A stretch of 64,000 bases of DNA from Streptomyces sp. AC555_RSS877. GTDB taxonomy: Bacteria > Actinomycetota > Actinomycetes > Streptomycetales > Streptomycetaceae. The position numbers and the translations under genes were made by a program. Numbering within the stretch: the first letter of the stretch is position 1; the number at the start of each line of letters is the position of its first letter. Under the pieces are notes generated by a model. That model did no database searches, was not told the DNA's origin, and was given only the letters and a program-made list of their open reading frames with translations. Positions 43,136-51,761 of the stretch are shown here, piece by piece. The stretch is from NCBI RefSeq assembly GCF_019049245.1, contig NZ_JAGMUK010000183.1, positions 237,623 through 301,622 on the forward strand, in the 5' to 3' direction.

Positions 43136-44155
43136 CTAGGTGGCGGTTCCGCGGGCCGACAACTCACTTTCCGTGCCACCGCTCGCCACCGGCTCCGGGG
43201 AGCCCTTGGCGGGCGCCGACGACTGGGCGATGAACGCTCCGGTCAGGACGACCGCGCCACCGATGATCTGCGGTGCCGAAAGGTGCTCGCCGAGCAGCAC
43301 CCAGGCCAGGACGGTGGCGATGACCGCTTCGAGGCAGGCCACGACGCCAGCGACCTGCGGCGAGAGCCGGCGCACCGAGACCACCCCGGTGACGTAGGCG
43401 AGCACCGTGGCGACGAGCACGATCCAGGTGAGCAGCAGACCGGCGGCCACCGGCGTACCGTCCATGTCCGCGCTGCGGGCGAGCAAGGACCAGTCCATGT
43501 TCCAGGGGCGTGCTACGACGGTCAGCACGGCGGTGCCGACGAGGAGGCCGTACGCGATGACCCCGAGCGGGTCAGGTGCCTCCGCGCCGGAGTCGCTGCC
43601 CTGGTCGGACAGGACGAAGTAGCCGACCTGGCAGCAGGCGGCACCGAGGGCGAGCAGCAGACCGAGGGCGTCGAAGCTCAGACCCGACCAGACCTCGACG
43701 ACACAGGCGAGTCCGCCGACCGCGAGGACCACGCCGAGCGCGGCGGCACGCGTCACCGGCCGCCGCTGCACGAACCGCACCCAGCCGAGCACGAGGGCGG
43801 GTGCGAGGTACTCGACGAGCAGTGCGACCCCGACGGGTATGCGGGAGATCGCGGCGAAGTAGCAGGCCTGGACGCCGGCCACCGCGAGCAGACCGAAGCC
43901 GGCGAGCAGGGCGGGGCGGCGGCGCAGCAGCGCGCGGTGGCGTACGGCGACCGGCAGCATCACCACGGCCGCGCCCGCCACCCGCAGCCACACCACGTGG
44001 AGCGGGTCGAGGCCCGCTTCGATCAGCGGCTTGGCCGCGACTCCGGATCCGCCGAAGGCGAGCGCGGACGTGAGCGCCAGGCCGAGCCCGACGCCCCTTC
44101 CGCGATTGCCCTGACTGCTCTCAGACGTGTGCACCGGCACATGATGACAGGCCAC
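43136..44155 (-). CDS. EamA/RhtA-type exporter
   Basis: 339-aa ten-TM exporter of the RhtA/EamA type (VGLGLALTSALAFGGSGVAAKPL; AGVVACLEAVIATVLAWVLLGE). GTG 44155 is the longest start; GTG 44134 (VHTSESSQ) is also possible. Distant paralogue of the neighbour; not a duplication of recent date. Substrate unknown. Confidence 0.87.
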   Translation of the reverse strand: MACHHVPVHTSESSQGNRGRGVGLGLALTSALAFGGSGVAAKPLIEAGLDPLHVVWLRVAGAAVVMLPVAVRHRALLRRRPALLAGFGLLAVAGVQACYFAAISRIPVGVALLVEYLAPALVLGWVRFVQRRPVTRAAALGVVLAVGGLACVVEVWSGLSFDALGLLLALGAACCQVGYFVLSDQGSDSGAEAPDPLGVIAYGLLVGTAVLTVVARPWNMDWSLLARSADMDGTPVAAGLLLTWIVLVATVLAYVTGVVSVRRLSPQVAGVVACLEAVIATVLAWVLLGEHLSAPQIIGGAVVLTGAFIAQSSAPAKGSPEPVASGGTESELSARGTAT

Positions 44156-44211
44156 GACATGAGCGTCATCCCCGTTGACACCTGTCTCAGCGAGTGGACC
44201 GGGACGGTCCC

Positions 44212-44760
44212 CTACGTCCCGCTCACCGGATTCGCCGCAGGGCGGTTCACCCGGACGAGCACATCCGTCGCGTCGATCCCGGCCCGGCCCAGTACCTCGA
44301 CGGCCCGCGCCTGCGGGTCCACGACGATCGCCGCGAGCAGGTCGATGCCACGGGCCGGGCCGCCGCCACGCCGGGCGGCGCGCGCTCTGGCGTACTCCAT
44401 CGCCCCGGCGGCCAGCGGCGAAAAGCCCTCCGCCTCGGTCACGACCGGTACGGCGCCGGAGTCCTCGACTGTGCCCTGCCAGCGGAGCCCGTATCCGATG
44501 CTGCGTTGCACGAGGTAGCCCAGGAGTCGGGCGAACTGCGGTTCGGCGTCGAAGAAGTCCCGCACCTCCGGGTCGCTCTCCAGGAGGGAGTGCAGCAGGT
44601 GGGCCGTGTCGATCTGCCGGTCGCCGTCCCGGACCGCCCGCCGACGGGCGCCGGAGAGTACCGCTGCCAGTTCGGCGCTGGGCCTGGCATCGTTGTCCGG
44701 GAGGACCGGGGGCCGGCCGCCGGGCTCTTGGGCCGACTGCCGGGGGATACGGGCTTGCAC
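44212..44760 (-). CDS. Solo Clp-N (ClpA/C repeat) domain protein
   Basis: 182-aa protein with two Clp_N repeats (LAAVLSGARRRAVRDGDRQIDTAHLLHSLL; GAMEYARARAARRGGGPARGIDLLAAIV) and no AAA domain. It thus resembles the substrate-adaptor-binding part of ClpC without ATPase. Start GTG 44760 has GAGGTAGGGG upstream; ATG 44796 possible. Such solo proteins could titrate adaptors of ClpC or chaperones, as inference. Confidence 0.83.
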   Translation of the reverse strand: MQARIPRQSAQEPGGRPPVLPDNDARPSAELAAVLSGARRRAVRDGDRQIDTAHLLHSLLESDPEVRDFFDAEPQFARLLGYLVQRSIGYGLRWQGTVEDSGAVPVVTEAEGFSPLAAGAMEYARARAARRGGGPARGIDLLAAIVVDPQARAVEVLGRAGIDATDVLVRVNRPAANPVSGT

Positions 44761-45021
44761 ACCCCCTACCTCATCAGTCCCGCCCTCTCGGGTCATCCGC
44801 GAAAGGAAGCATCTTCGCGTCCCACGGGAAGGGGACCCCGCAGGCCGGAATCTCCTCCTTACGGATGAGATCACGCCCTTGTGCCCCGAGAGGCGCGCGC
44901 CGCCTTGCCCTGCGCCGGACTCGCCCACCCGAAGCATTTCTGATGGCTCGTCAGTATTGAATGTTCCGGGCCCTGCGGCTACGTTCCGCGACACCGCAGC
45001 CCGACACGGAGAGGTGGTCGC

Positions 45022-45453
45022 ATGGCCGAAGTCAGCGCGGAGGCACGGATCGAGGCACCCGCGGAGAAGGTCTGGGACCGGCTGACCGACTGGTCCGCGT
45101 ACGGCGAGTGGAACGCGACCCACACCAGCTTCCCCGAGGGCGGCCCGCACACCCTCGCCGTGGGCGGGACGTTCCAGGAGAACATGAAGCTCATGGGGTT
45201 CCCGGCCGAGGTCGAGTGGACCATCGAGGAACTGGAGCCGGCCCGGGTACTCGCGATCCGCGGCAAGGGCCCGATGGCCGTGACCGTCGCCACGCGCTAC
45301 ACCCTCACCCCCGACGGCGACGACGCCACCACGGTCCGCATCGACGGCGAGTTCACCGGCGCCGCCGTCTCGCTGATGGCGGGCAAGCTCAAGGACTCGG
45401 GGACGGCCGCCCTGAACGAGTCGCTGCGCAGGCTGGCAGGCCTGTTGAGCTGA
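45022..45453 (+). CDS. SRPBCC/Polyketide_cyc2-type protein
   Basis: 143-aa START-like small-molecule-binding fold: ARIEAPAEKVWDRLTDWSAYGEWN near the N-terminus, EELEPARVLAIRGKGP, and C-terminal helix SLMAGKLKDSGTAALNESLRRL. Binds lipophilic ligands in other members; function unknown. Good SD GGAGAGGTGG. Confidence 0.88.
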   Translation: MAEVSAEARIEAPAEKVWDRLTDWSAYGEWNATHTSFPEGGPHTLAVGGTFQENMKLMGFPAEVEWTIEELEPARVLAIRGKGPMAVTVATRYTLTPDGDDATTVRIDGEFTGAAVSLMAGKLKDSGTAALNESLRRLAGLLS

Positions 45454-45494
45454 CGGTTCTCCGGCCACAGGACTGCCCCGACCGCCCACGCGAA

Positions 45495-45524
45495 GGCGCC
45501 CCGCGGATCATTCCACGGGGCGCC
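45495..45524. terminator. Hairpin between convergent genes
   Basis: Perfect 9-bp arms GGCGCCCCG / CGGGGCGCC with 12-nt loop between the stops at 45453 (+) and 45545 (-). Confidence 0.7.
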
Positions 45525-45544
45525 GCCTCACTGCCGTAGGGCGC

Positions 45545-46168
45545 TCAGTCCTCATCGGCGAGGATCAGGTACAGCTTCTTGCGGGCGTCGTTGATCACGC
45601 CGACCGCCTTCTCGCGCTGATCCTTGCTGCCCGTCTTCCAGACCTGCCCGAAGGCCTCCATCAGACCGAAGCCGGCCTGGCGGATCTCACCCAGGGCCTC
45701 CCAGTCGACACCGCGGGAGGCTTCCTCCCAGGGCGCCTCAGGGCCCTCCTCGGCCGCGGTGCGGCCGGCGTCGGTGAGCGAGAACAGCTTCTTGCCGCCC
45801 TCGGAGGCGCTGGTGATCAGCCCCTCGTCCTCCAGCAACTGGAGAGTGGGGTACACCGAGCCGGGACTGGGCTTCCACGCCCCGCCACTGCGCTCGGCGA
45901 TCTCCTGGATCATCTCGTACCCGTGCATGGGCCGGTCCTTCAGGAGGGCCAGGATCGACGCACGCACGTCACCGCGCCGCGCCCTCCCCCGCGGTCCGCC
46001 TCGCCCCCGGGGCCCCCAGGGCCCCGGCCCGAAGCCGGGACCGCCACCGGGACCACCCGGCCCGAAGGGCCCGAAGGCACCCCGCCGACCGTCGAAGCCG
46101 CCTCGGCCGCCCTGGCGGCCGGCGCCACCATGTCCACGTTCGAATCCGTGGGAACGCATCGCCATCAC
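45545..46168 (-). CDS. PadR-family regulator with Gly/Arg/Pro-rich N-terminus
   Basis: 207-aa regulator. Residues about 1-65 are low-complexity GRGG/FGPGGPG/PWGP sequence; residues about 66-140 hold the PadR winged helix (LALLKDRPMHGYEMIQEI; PGSVYPTLQLLEDEGLI). C-terminal dimer helix follows. N-terminal tail may mediate oligomerisation or RNA/DNA contact. Divergent from phzF-like gene across AACGATATATCGGC, a perfect CGATATATCG palindrome; autoregulation likely. ATG 46168 or 46159. Confidence 0.87.
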   Translation of the reverse strand: MMAMRSHGFERGHGGAGRQGGRGGFDGRRGAFGPFGPGGPGGGPGFGPGPWGPRGRGGPRGRARRGDVRASILALLKDRPMHGYEMIQEIAERSGGAWKPSPGSVYPTLQLLEDEGLITSASEGGKKLFSLTDAGRTAAEEGPEAPWEEASRGVDWEALGEIRQAGFGLMEAFGQVWKTGSKDQREKAVGVINDARKKLYLILADED

Positions 46169-46202
46169 TCCATTCCATCGTTGATCTGTCGCGATGCGTC
46201 AA

Positions 46203-46212
46203 CGATATATCG
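46203..46212. promoter_or_regulatory. Candidate PadR operator CGATATATCG
   Basis: Perfect AT-rich 10-bp palindrome 35 bp upstream of the padR-like start; this type of site (CGATATATCG) is known for PadR-like regulators from memory. Confidence 0.55.
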
Positions 46213-46334
46213 GCAACGTTCGCATGGCAAGCCCCCGAGCCAGGGCTTCCTCACCCGACACCGCCCCCGAATTCAGTCCAGTAGCGCGGAATTGGCCTTG
46301 GCCCCCGCCTCCGCAGAGTCCCTAGCGTCGGGGC

Positions 46335-47144
46335 ATGCGCATCCGAATCGTCGACGCCTTCACCGACCGTCCCTTCGCCGGCAACCCGGCCGGCGTCCTG
46401 CTCCTCGACGCCTTCTTGGCGGACGACCGGCTCCAGAACATCGCCCTGGAGGTCAACCACGCCGAGACGGCGTTCGCCCACCGGCTGCCCGCAGGCGGCG
46501 AGGCCGACTGGGCGCTGCGCTGGTTCACGCCCGCCGCCGAGGTCGCCCTGTGCGGTCACGCCACGCTCGCCACGGCCCACGTCCTGCACACCACCGGCGC
46601 CCACGAGGGCCCGGTGCGGTTCGCCACGCGCAGCGGTGTGCTCGTCGCGACCCCCCGCGAGGACGGCTCGATCACTCTGGACTTCCCGACGGCACCGCTC
46701 ACCGCGGTCGAGCTCCCCGCCGAAGTCGCCGTGGCCCTCGGCGCCGAGCCGCTGACCGCCTTCGACACCGGGCCGAACATCGGCGACCTGCTCGTCGAGC
46801 TCCCCGACGAGAAGACGGTCCGCTCCCTCGCGCCCGACCTCAAGGCCCTCGTCGCCCACTCCGAGCGCGGCGTCATCGTCACCGCCCGCGCCGAGGACCC
46901 CACCCGCGGCTACGACTTCGTCTCCCGCTGCTTCTTCCCCCGTATCGGCATCGACGAGGACCCGGTCACCGGCAGCGCCCACACGGCGCTCGCCCCCTAC
47001 TGGTCCGAGCGCCTCGGCCGCCCCGGCCTCACCGGCCTCCAGGCCTCCGGGCGCTCCGGGCTGGTCCGTACGGAGCTGCGCGGCGACCGCACCCTGCTGA
47101 CCGGCCACGCGGTGACGGTGATCGAGGGCGAGCTGCTGGCCTGA
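46335..47144 (+). CDS. PhzF-family epimerase/isomerase-like protein
   Basis: 269-aa protein with the diaminopimelate-epimerase-like PhzF fold: N-terminal RIVDAFTDRPFAGNPAGVLLLD, catalytic Glu in VNHAETAF, second-site EVALCGHATLATAHVL and DEDPVTGSAHTALAPYW. PhzF isomerises DHHA in phenazine synthesis, but isolated members like this have no phz genes nearby and their substrate is unknown. Confidence 0.9.
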   Translation: MRIRIVDAFTDRPFAGNPAGVLLLDAFLADDRLQNIALEVNHAETAFAHRLPAGGEADWALRWFTPAAEVALCGHATLATAHVLHTTGAHEGPVRFATRSGVLVATPREDGSITLDFPTAPLTAVELPAEVAVALGAEPLTAFDTGPNIGDLLVELPDEKTVRSLAPDLKALVAHSERGVIVTARAEDPTRGYDFVSRCFFPRIGIDEDPVTGSAHTALAPYWSERLGRPGLTGLQASGRSGLVRTELRGDRTLLTGHAVTVIEGELLA

Positions 47145-47169
47145 TCAGCCGGCGGAAGACGCAGGGCAG

Positions 47170-47207
47170 GGCTGGCTGCCGTCGGCTCACGCCGTCGGCA
47201 GCCAGCC
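47170..47207. terminator. Terminator hairpin overlapping the CPBP gene end
   Basis: GGCTGGCTGCCG / CGGCAGCCAGCC (12-bp arms, extending to 17 with one mismatch), 26 bp past the phzF-like stop; the right arm encodes the last codons of the convergent CPBP gene, so one sequence serves as coding and terminator. Confidence 0.65.
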
Positions 47208-47999
47208 CACCTTCCCCGCCAGCAGCGCGTAGCCCACGAACGCGCCGATGTCGAGCAGGGAATGCGCCACCACCAGGGGGCCCACGCGGCCCCAGCGGCG
47301 GTACAGGTACACGAACACGACGCCCATCACCATGTTGCCGATGAAGCCGCCGATGCCCTGGTAGAGGTGGTACGAGCCGCGCAGTACGGAACTGGCGACC
47401 AGCGCGGTGCCGGGCGTCCAGCCCAACTGGCCGAGGCGGCGCAGCAGATAGCCCACCACGATGACCTCTTCGAGGATCGCGTTCTGCATCGCGGACATGA
47501 TCAGCACCGGGTACTTCCACCACACCTCGGGCAGCGCCTCGGGCACCACGGTGAGGTTGAAGCCGAGGCCGCGCGCGGCCAGGTAGAAGGCGATCCCGGT
47601 GCTGCCGATGACCGCCGCGACCGCGGCCCCCCGGCCCAGGTCGGGCCAGGGCCGGGTGCGGTCGAAGCCGAGGGTGCGCAGGCCCCGCCCCTCGCGGAGC
47701 AGGAAGTGCGCGACCAGCGCGACGGGCACCAGCGCCGAGGCGATCCCGAACAGCTGCCAGGCGAGATCCAGCCAGGGGCGACCGGGGGCGGCCGATGCGT
47801 TGAGGGTGGCCGCCTGGTCCTTGAGGCCTCCCGGTTTGGTGACCGACCCGACAAAGCTGATCAGGGCGGACACACCACTCGCACCGAGCGAGACCCCCAG
47901 AACGAGCAGGGTCTCGTCCCGAAGGACCCGTCGTGAGGGCCGCTCCTCAGGAAAGGAATCGGCCACCGAGCCCGCCTCGGACTGCACACCTGCCTCCAA
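47187..47999 (-). CDS. CPBP-family intramembrane protease
   Basis: 270-aa membrane protein of the CPBP/Abi (Rce1-like) family. Motif 1 ILEEVIVVGYLLRRL holds the EE..R pair, motif 2 is GSYHLYQGIGGFIGNMVMG, motif 3 HSLLDIGAFV. Cleaves prenylated or other membrane peptides in other organisms; role here unknown. ATG 47999; last codons overlap the terminator. Confidence 0.9.
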   Translation of the reverse strand: MEAGVQSEAGSVADSFPEERPSRRVLRDETLLVLGVSLGASGVSALISFVGSVTKPGGLKDQAATLNASAAPGRPWLDLAWQLFGIASALVPVALVAHFLLREGRGLRTLGFDRTRPWPDLGRGAAVAAVIGSTGIAFYLAARGLGFNLTVVPEALPEVWWKYPVLIMSAMQNAILEEVIVVGYLLRRLGQLGWTPGTALVASSVLRGSYHLYQGIGGFIGNMVMGVVFVYLYRRWGRVGPLVVAHSLLDIGAFVGYALLAGKVGWLPTA

Positions 48000-48248
48000 G
48001 TTGAGTGATCCCGCCGCATCCCCACGGCCGGCCGGGACTCAACAGGGAGGGCCACCACCGTCATGGGACATCACAGCTTGCCCGATCAGTATGGGGCGGG
48101 CGGCGGCGACCCCCGGTCGTGACCGATCACCGGACCACCGGCGGCTCCGTCCACGAGGTCGGCGAGCCGCTCGGGTCCACTCGGTGATCCTCAAGGCGAT
48201 CGCCGCAGCGGGGGGTGCGGGCGCCGACCGACGCCCCGCTTCCTCACC

Positions 48249-49766
48249 TCAGCCCAGCGGTACCGGCTCCGGCAGCCCCACCGGCCACGTGTGCACCGGC
48301 TCGCCCTCGTGCATCAGCTCGCGGTACCACCGGGTCGTCGCGGCCAGTGCGGCCTCCCGGGACAGGCCGCTCTCCAGGGCCCGGTGGAAGGTCGCGACCT
48401 GCCAGGACGCGCCGTTGACCCGGCGTCGGCAGCGTTCCTCGATGACGCCGAGGTACAGGTCCCGGTCGGCGGGTTCGATGCCCCACGCGTCAAGGCCGGC
48501 CGCGGCCAAGGGCAGCAGCTCGTCCCGTACGAGACTGACGGCGTCGACCTCGGTCGTGCCGCCGTACCGGCCGCGCCGGGGCCAGGTGAGGCGGGCGTCG
48601 ATGCCGTGTCGGCACGCGGCGTCGAAGTTGGCGGCGGCGGCCTCGAACGGCAGCCTGCTCCAGACCGGCCGCGACTCCTCGGCGAGGGCGCGTACGAGGC
48701 CGTAGTAGAAGGCCGCGTTGGCGATGACGTCGGTGATGGTGGGGCCGGCGGGCAGCACGCGGTTCTCGACGCGCAGGTGCGGGACGCCGTCGGCGATGCC
48801 GTAGACCGGGCGGTTCCAGCGGTAGACGGTGCCGTTGTGCAGGACGAGCTCGGCGAGCTTCGGGATGCCGCCCTCGTCAAGGACCTCGAGTGGGTCCTCG
48901 TCGTCACAGATGGGCAGCAGAGCCGGGTAGTAGCGCAGGTTCTCCTCGAAGAGGTCGTACGCGGAGGATATCCACCGCTCGCCGAACCAGGTGCGGGGGC
49001 GCACGCCCTGGGCCTGGAGTTCGGGCGGGCGGGTGTCGGTGGACTGCTGGAACAGCGGCGGCCGCGACTCGCGCCACAGCTCGCGGCCGAACAGGAACGG
49101 CGAGTTGGCGCCCACGGCGATCTGCGCGGCGGCGACGGCCTGGGCGGCGTTCCATACGTCGGCGAAGCGGTGCGGAGTGACCTGGAGGTGGAGCTGCACG
49201 GAGGTGCAGGCGGCCTCGGGCGCGATGGACTTCGAGCTGCAGGTCAGGCGCTCCACACCGTCGATGTCGAGGGCGAAGTCCTCGCCGCGGGCGGCCACGA
49301 TCTGGTCGTTGAGCAGGACGTAGCGGTCGACGTCGGAGAGGTTCGAGGAGACCAGGTCGTCCCGGTCGAGGGTCGGCAGAATGCCGATCATCACGATTCC
49401 CGCGTCGAGCTCTCCCGCTTTCCTGTCGGCATACGCCAGCGAGGTGCGGAGTTCCTCGGCCAGCCGGTCGAATACCCGCCCACCCAATGCGTGTGGGGCT
49501 ATGTTGACTTCCAGGTTGAACATGGCGAGTTCTGTTTGGAAATCTCGGCTTGCGATGCGTTCGAGCACCTGCGCATTGAGCATTTTCGGCATGCCGTCGG
49601 ACCCGGTGAGATTCAGTTCGATCTCCAGCCCCATGAGGTTCCTGGGGCGGTCGAACCGCTTCTCGGCCAGGAGTCGCTCCAGCCCCGTCAGGTTCCGGCG
49701 GAGCTTGTCGCGGTAGCGCTGGCGATCGGACAGGTCGAACTGACCTGCCACGACCTTCTCCCCCAT
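48249..49766 (-). CDS. Glutamate-cysteine ligase (GCS2) family protein
   Basis: 505-aa carboxylate-amine ligase of the GCS2 type. N-terminal region NLMGLEIELNLTGSD (Mg-binding Glu), EVNIAPHALGG, then ARGEDFALDIDGVERL and SVQLHLQVTP. Streptomyces use mycothiol rather than glutathione, so a gamma-glutamyl-peptide product (as in ergothioneine via EgtA-like enzymes) is a possibility but not evident. ATG 49766 follows GAGGGACC. Confidence 0.88.
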   Translation of the reverse strand: MGEKVVAGQFDLSDRQRYRDKLRRNLTGLERLLAEKRFDRPRNLMGLEIELNLTGSDGMPKMLNAQVLERIASRDFQTELAMFNLEVNIAPHALGGRVFDRLAEELRTSLAYADRKAGELDAGIVMIGILPTLDRDDLVSSNLSDVDRYVLLNDQIVAARGEDFALDIDGVERLTCSSKSIAPEAACTSVQLHLQVTPHRFADVWNAAQAVAAAQIAVGANSPFLFGRELWRESRPPLFQQSTDTRPPELQAQGVRPRTWFGERWISSAYDLFEENLRYYPALLPICDDEDPLEVLDEGGIPKLAELVLHNGTVYRWNRPVYGIADGVPHLRVENRVLPAGPTITDVIANAAFYYGLVRALAEESRPVWSRLPFEAAAANFDAACRHGIDARLTWPRRGRYGGTTEVDAVSLVRDELLPLAAAGLDAWGIEPADRDLYLGVIEERCRRRVNGASWQVATFHRALESGLSREAALAATTRWYRELMHEGEPVHTWPVGLPEPVPLG

Positions 49767-50320
49767 CGCAGGGTCCCTCCTCGCAGGGGCGGCCGAAGGC
49801 CGGCCGCCGGTGTCCGGGTCAGGTGGGATGATGCCCAGCCGAGACGATCGATAACGTCACGGGCGGGACCGGCAGCCGCTACTCTGGTGGATGTGCCCCC
49901 TGGCACATTCACCAGGCATGGTGCACGGTGCAGTTTCGAGTTCCCCGAAGAGCTCGTGAAAAACGCCGACAAGAATGGGCCGTCCGCCCTCCCGGTGTTT
50001 TCCGAGGTCACCGCCGCGCAGCCGGCCAGGAATCGGGATGACTACCGCGAATCGCCGACCGAATGGACCCTTGTTTTCCTTGCCGGAAACGGCTAGACGA
50101 AACATCGTCTGAACATGTGTCGTATAAACTCCGCGAACAAGGCAGAAGGCTGGCGCCCGCGGCCCTTCGATCCTGCCATCAGGTGACGCACGGCAGGCCT
50201 CGCGTGCACCCCTGGTCACCGGACCACGGCCCCCGCCTCTCTGACCACGTGAGCTGACAGCGTCGTCCGCCCAGCCCCGCCCTCGCGCCACTGTGCCTGT
50301 CGAATGAGAGGCGACCCACC
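49767..50320. other. Intergenic region, no supported gene
   Basis: 554 bp between divergent GCS2 and hypothetical genes. An ORF of 67 codons (GTG 49893 to 50096, + strand: VPPGTFTRHGARCSFEFP...) has moderate codon bias and no recognised family, so it is kept only as a possibility (about 0.2). Lower GC around 49920-50120 than in neighbouring genes. No repeat or RNA gene seen. Confidence 0.4.
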
Positions 50321-50905
50321 ATGCCGCTGCATGTCCTCCCGGCTCCCGCGCCCGCACTTCGCTCCGTCCTCACCGCGCTGGGTTCCCCCACCGCGGTCCG
50401 TGAAGCCCGAACTCCTTCCTTGCTGCACGCCCAGGGCCCTCTCACTCCCGAACTCCCCCTGCCGGTGCACGTCCTGGACGGCGTCGACACCGCGGGCGCC
50501 CCCGCCACCCGGCTGGCCGGCTGGCGTTTCCTGATCCGCTGCGGCGACCGTGCGGTGGCCGCGGCGGAGACCATGCTGACCCCCGACGGCTGGGCGTTCT
50601 CCCGCTTCTTCGAGGGCCCGTACATCGCCTCCACCGAGCAGGCGCTGCGCCAGGCGGAGAACATGACGCAGCCCTATCAACCACGCCTGCTGTCGGTACC
50701 CCGTCTCTACATGCTCACGCTCTGGCTGCACGGCGACTGCACCGCGGACGGCGCCACCGGCCACCCCGCCGCCACGGACCTGCTCGTGCCGCTGGCGCCG
50801 GCACCGCCCGGAATCGCCGCACACCGTCCGCACCGGGTGGCCGACCTGCTGCCGGTACTGACTCATCGGGTGACTCCGGCACCACTGCTGGGCTCACCGG
50901 CCTGA
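50321..50905 (+). CDS. Hypothetical protein, 194 aa
   Basis: Cytosolic-looking protein with no recognised family. Region 60-115 (LAGWRFLIRCGDRAVAAAETML, GWAFSRFFEGPYIASTEQALR) is the best-ordered part, with mixed alpha/beta pattern; the rest is Ala/Pro/Leu rich. Excellent codon bias. ATG 50321 follows AGAGGCGACCC. Confidence 0.7.
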   Translation: MPLHVLPAPAPALRSVLTALGSPTAVREARTPSLLHAQGPLTPELPLPVHVLDGVDTAGAPATRLAGWRFLIRCGDRAVAAAETMLTPDGWAFSRFFEGPYIASTEQALRQAENMTQPYQPRLLSVPRLYMLTLWLHGDCTADGATGHPAATDLLVPLAPAPPGIAAHRPHRVADLLPVLTHRVTPAPLLGSPA

Positions 50906-51320
50906 CGTCCTCTTCGCGGCGGCCTTCGTACCCCGTACCCGAATTCCGGGCGGCGGGGTACGACGCTGTTTCCGACGCCCTTTGGGCTCATACCGAGATT
51001 ACCGTCGAACCATTCGCTCGTACGAGCGCTTTACGGCTCGTACGAGCCGGATCGAGCCTGCTACCCATGCGGACTAGCCCTATTCGGCCACCGCGAACCA
51101 CCCGAAGTGACAGTGCAGTTGGAATGAACCGTCCGCGCGGGTGAAGCGTCATCAACCTGTGAGAAGCGGTGCTGCGAAATCCCTGCGGATTGACGCCCGT
51201 GGGGCAACACTGGGTTCCGACCGACTTATCACAACGGGGGCCGGCATGAACGACGCTTCACGCCGCGGGACAGACACCACAGCAAACCCATCCATCACGA
51301 CAGAGCGAAAGATCCCACCC
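50906..51320. other. Intergenic region with paired palindromes
   Basis: 415 bp without a supported gene. It holds two palindromes at 51015-51048 and AT-rich runs near 50985-51015 and 51125-51245. An in-frame extension of the DUF5999 gene to 51246 (MNDASRRGTD) or 51141 is open but looks non-coding. Confidence 0.5.
51015..51048. promoter_or_regulatory. Paired 14-bp palindromes, 20 bp apart
   Basis: CGCTCGTACGAGCG (51015-51028) and GGCTCGTACGAGCC (51035-51048) share a GCTCGTACGAGC core; their centres are exactly 20 bp apart, two helical turns. This suggests two cooperating dimers of one regulator. Confidence 0.65.
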
Positions 51321-51527
51321 ATGTGCCAGCACCAGACACCGTGTCCGACAGCCGACTCCGCCGACCGGGAATCCGCCCGCCTCGTGGCGCATCACCCGGA
51401 ACAGGGGTGGAGCCTGCTGTGCAACGGCGTTCTGCTCTTCGAGGACACCGGTGAGCTCCTGCCGGACGGACGGGTGATCGACCCGCACCGCCCGCTGGGC
51501 ACCGCACAGGTGATGACCGCCGCCTGA
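51321..51527 (+). CDS. DUF5999 small protein
   Basis: 68-aa conserved Streptomyces protein, MCQHQTPCPTADS at the N-terminus and EQGWSLLCNGVLLFEDTGELLPDG, which is diagnostic for DUF5999. Cys-rich N-terminus (C-x5-C) might bind metal. ATG 51321 chosen to match the family. An inverted repeat hairpin (51534-51558) ends the gene. Function unknown. Confidence 0.85.
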   Translation: MCQHQTPCPTADSADRESARLVAHHPEQGWSLLCNGVLLFEDTGELLPDGRVIDPHRPLGTAQVMTAA

Positions 51528-51533
51528 GCGCCA

Positions 51534-51558
51534 CCGGGCGGCGCACCGCACCGCCCGG
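51534..51558 (+). terminator. Hairpin after DUF5999
   Basis: 8-bp arms CCGGGCGG / CCGCCCGG, loop 9 nt, 6 bp past the stop. Confidence 0.7.
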
Positions 51559-51761
51559 AGTACTGAGGGGCCGGCACGCAGCGCCGACTGCGCACCGGCC
51601 CCGACGCATGTCCGGGGACGGTTACTCCGCGTAACACCGCGTGCGTGTTCTGATCGTCCGCTGCGCCCGGTCCGCTCCACTCCCCGGTGCCTCTTCCCAC
51701 GGTCACCCTTTTTCCGGAAGACTCCTGGAAGTTTCGAAGGAGTCGGTACGGAGGTGGGGAA

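Noticed and set aside
49893..50096. 67-codon plus-strand ORF (VPPGTFTRHGARC...)
   Set aside because: Weak codon bias and no family; kept only in the intergenic note.
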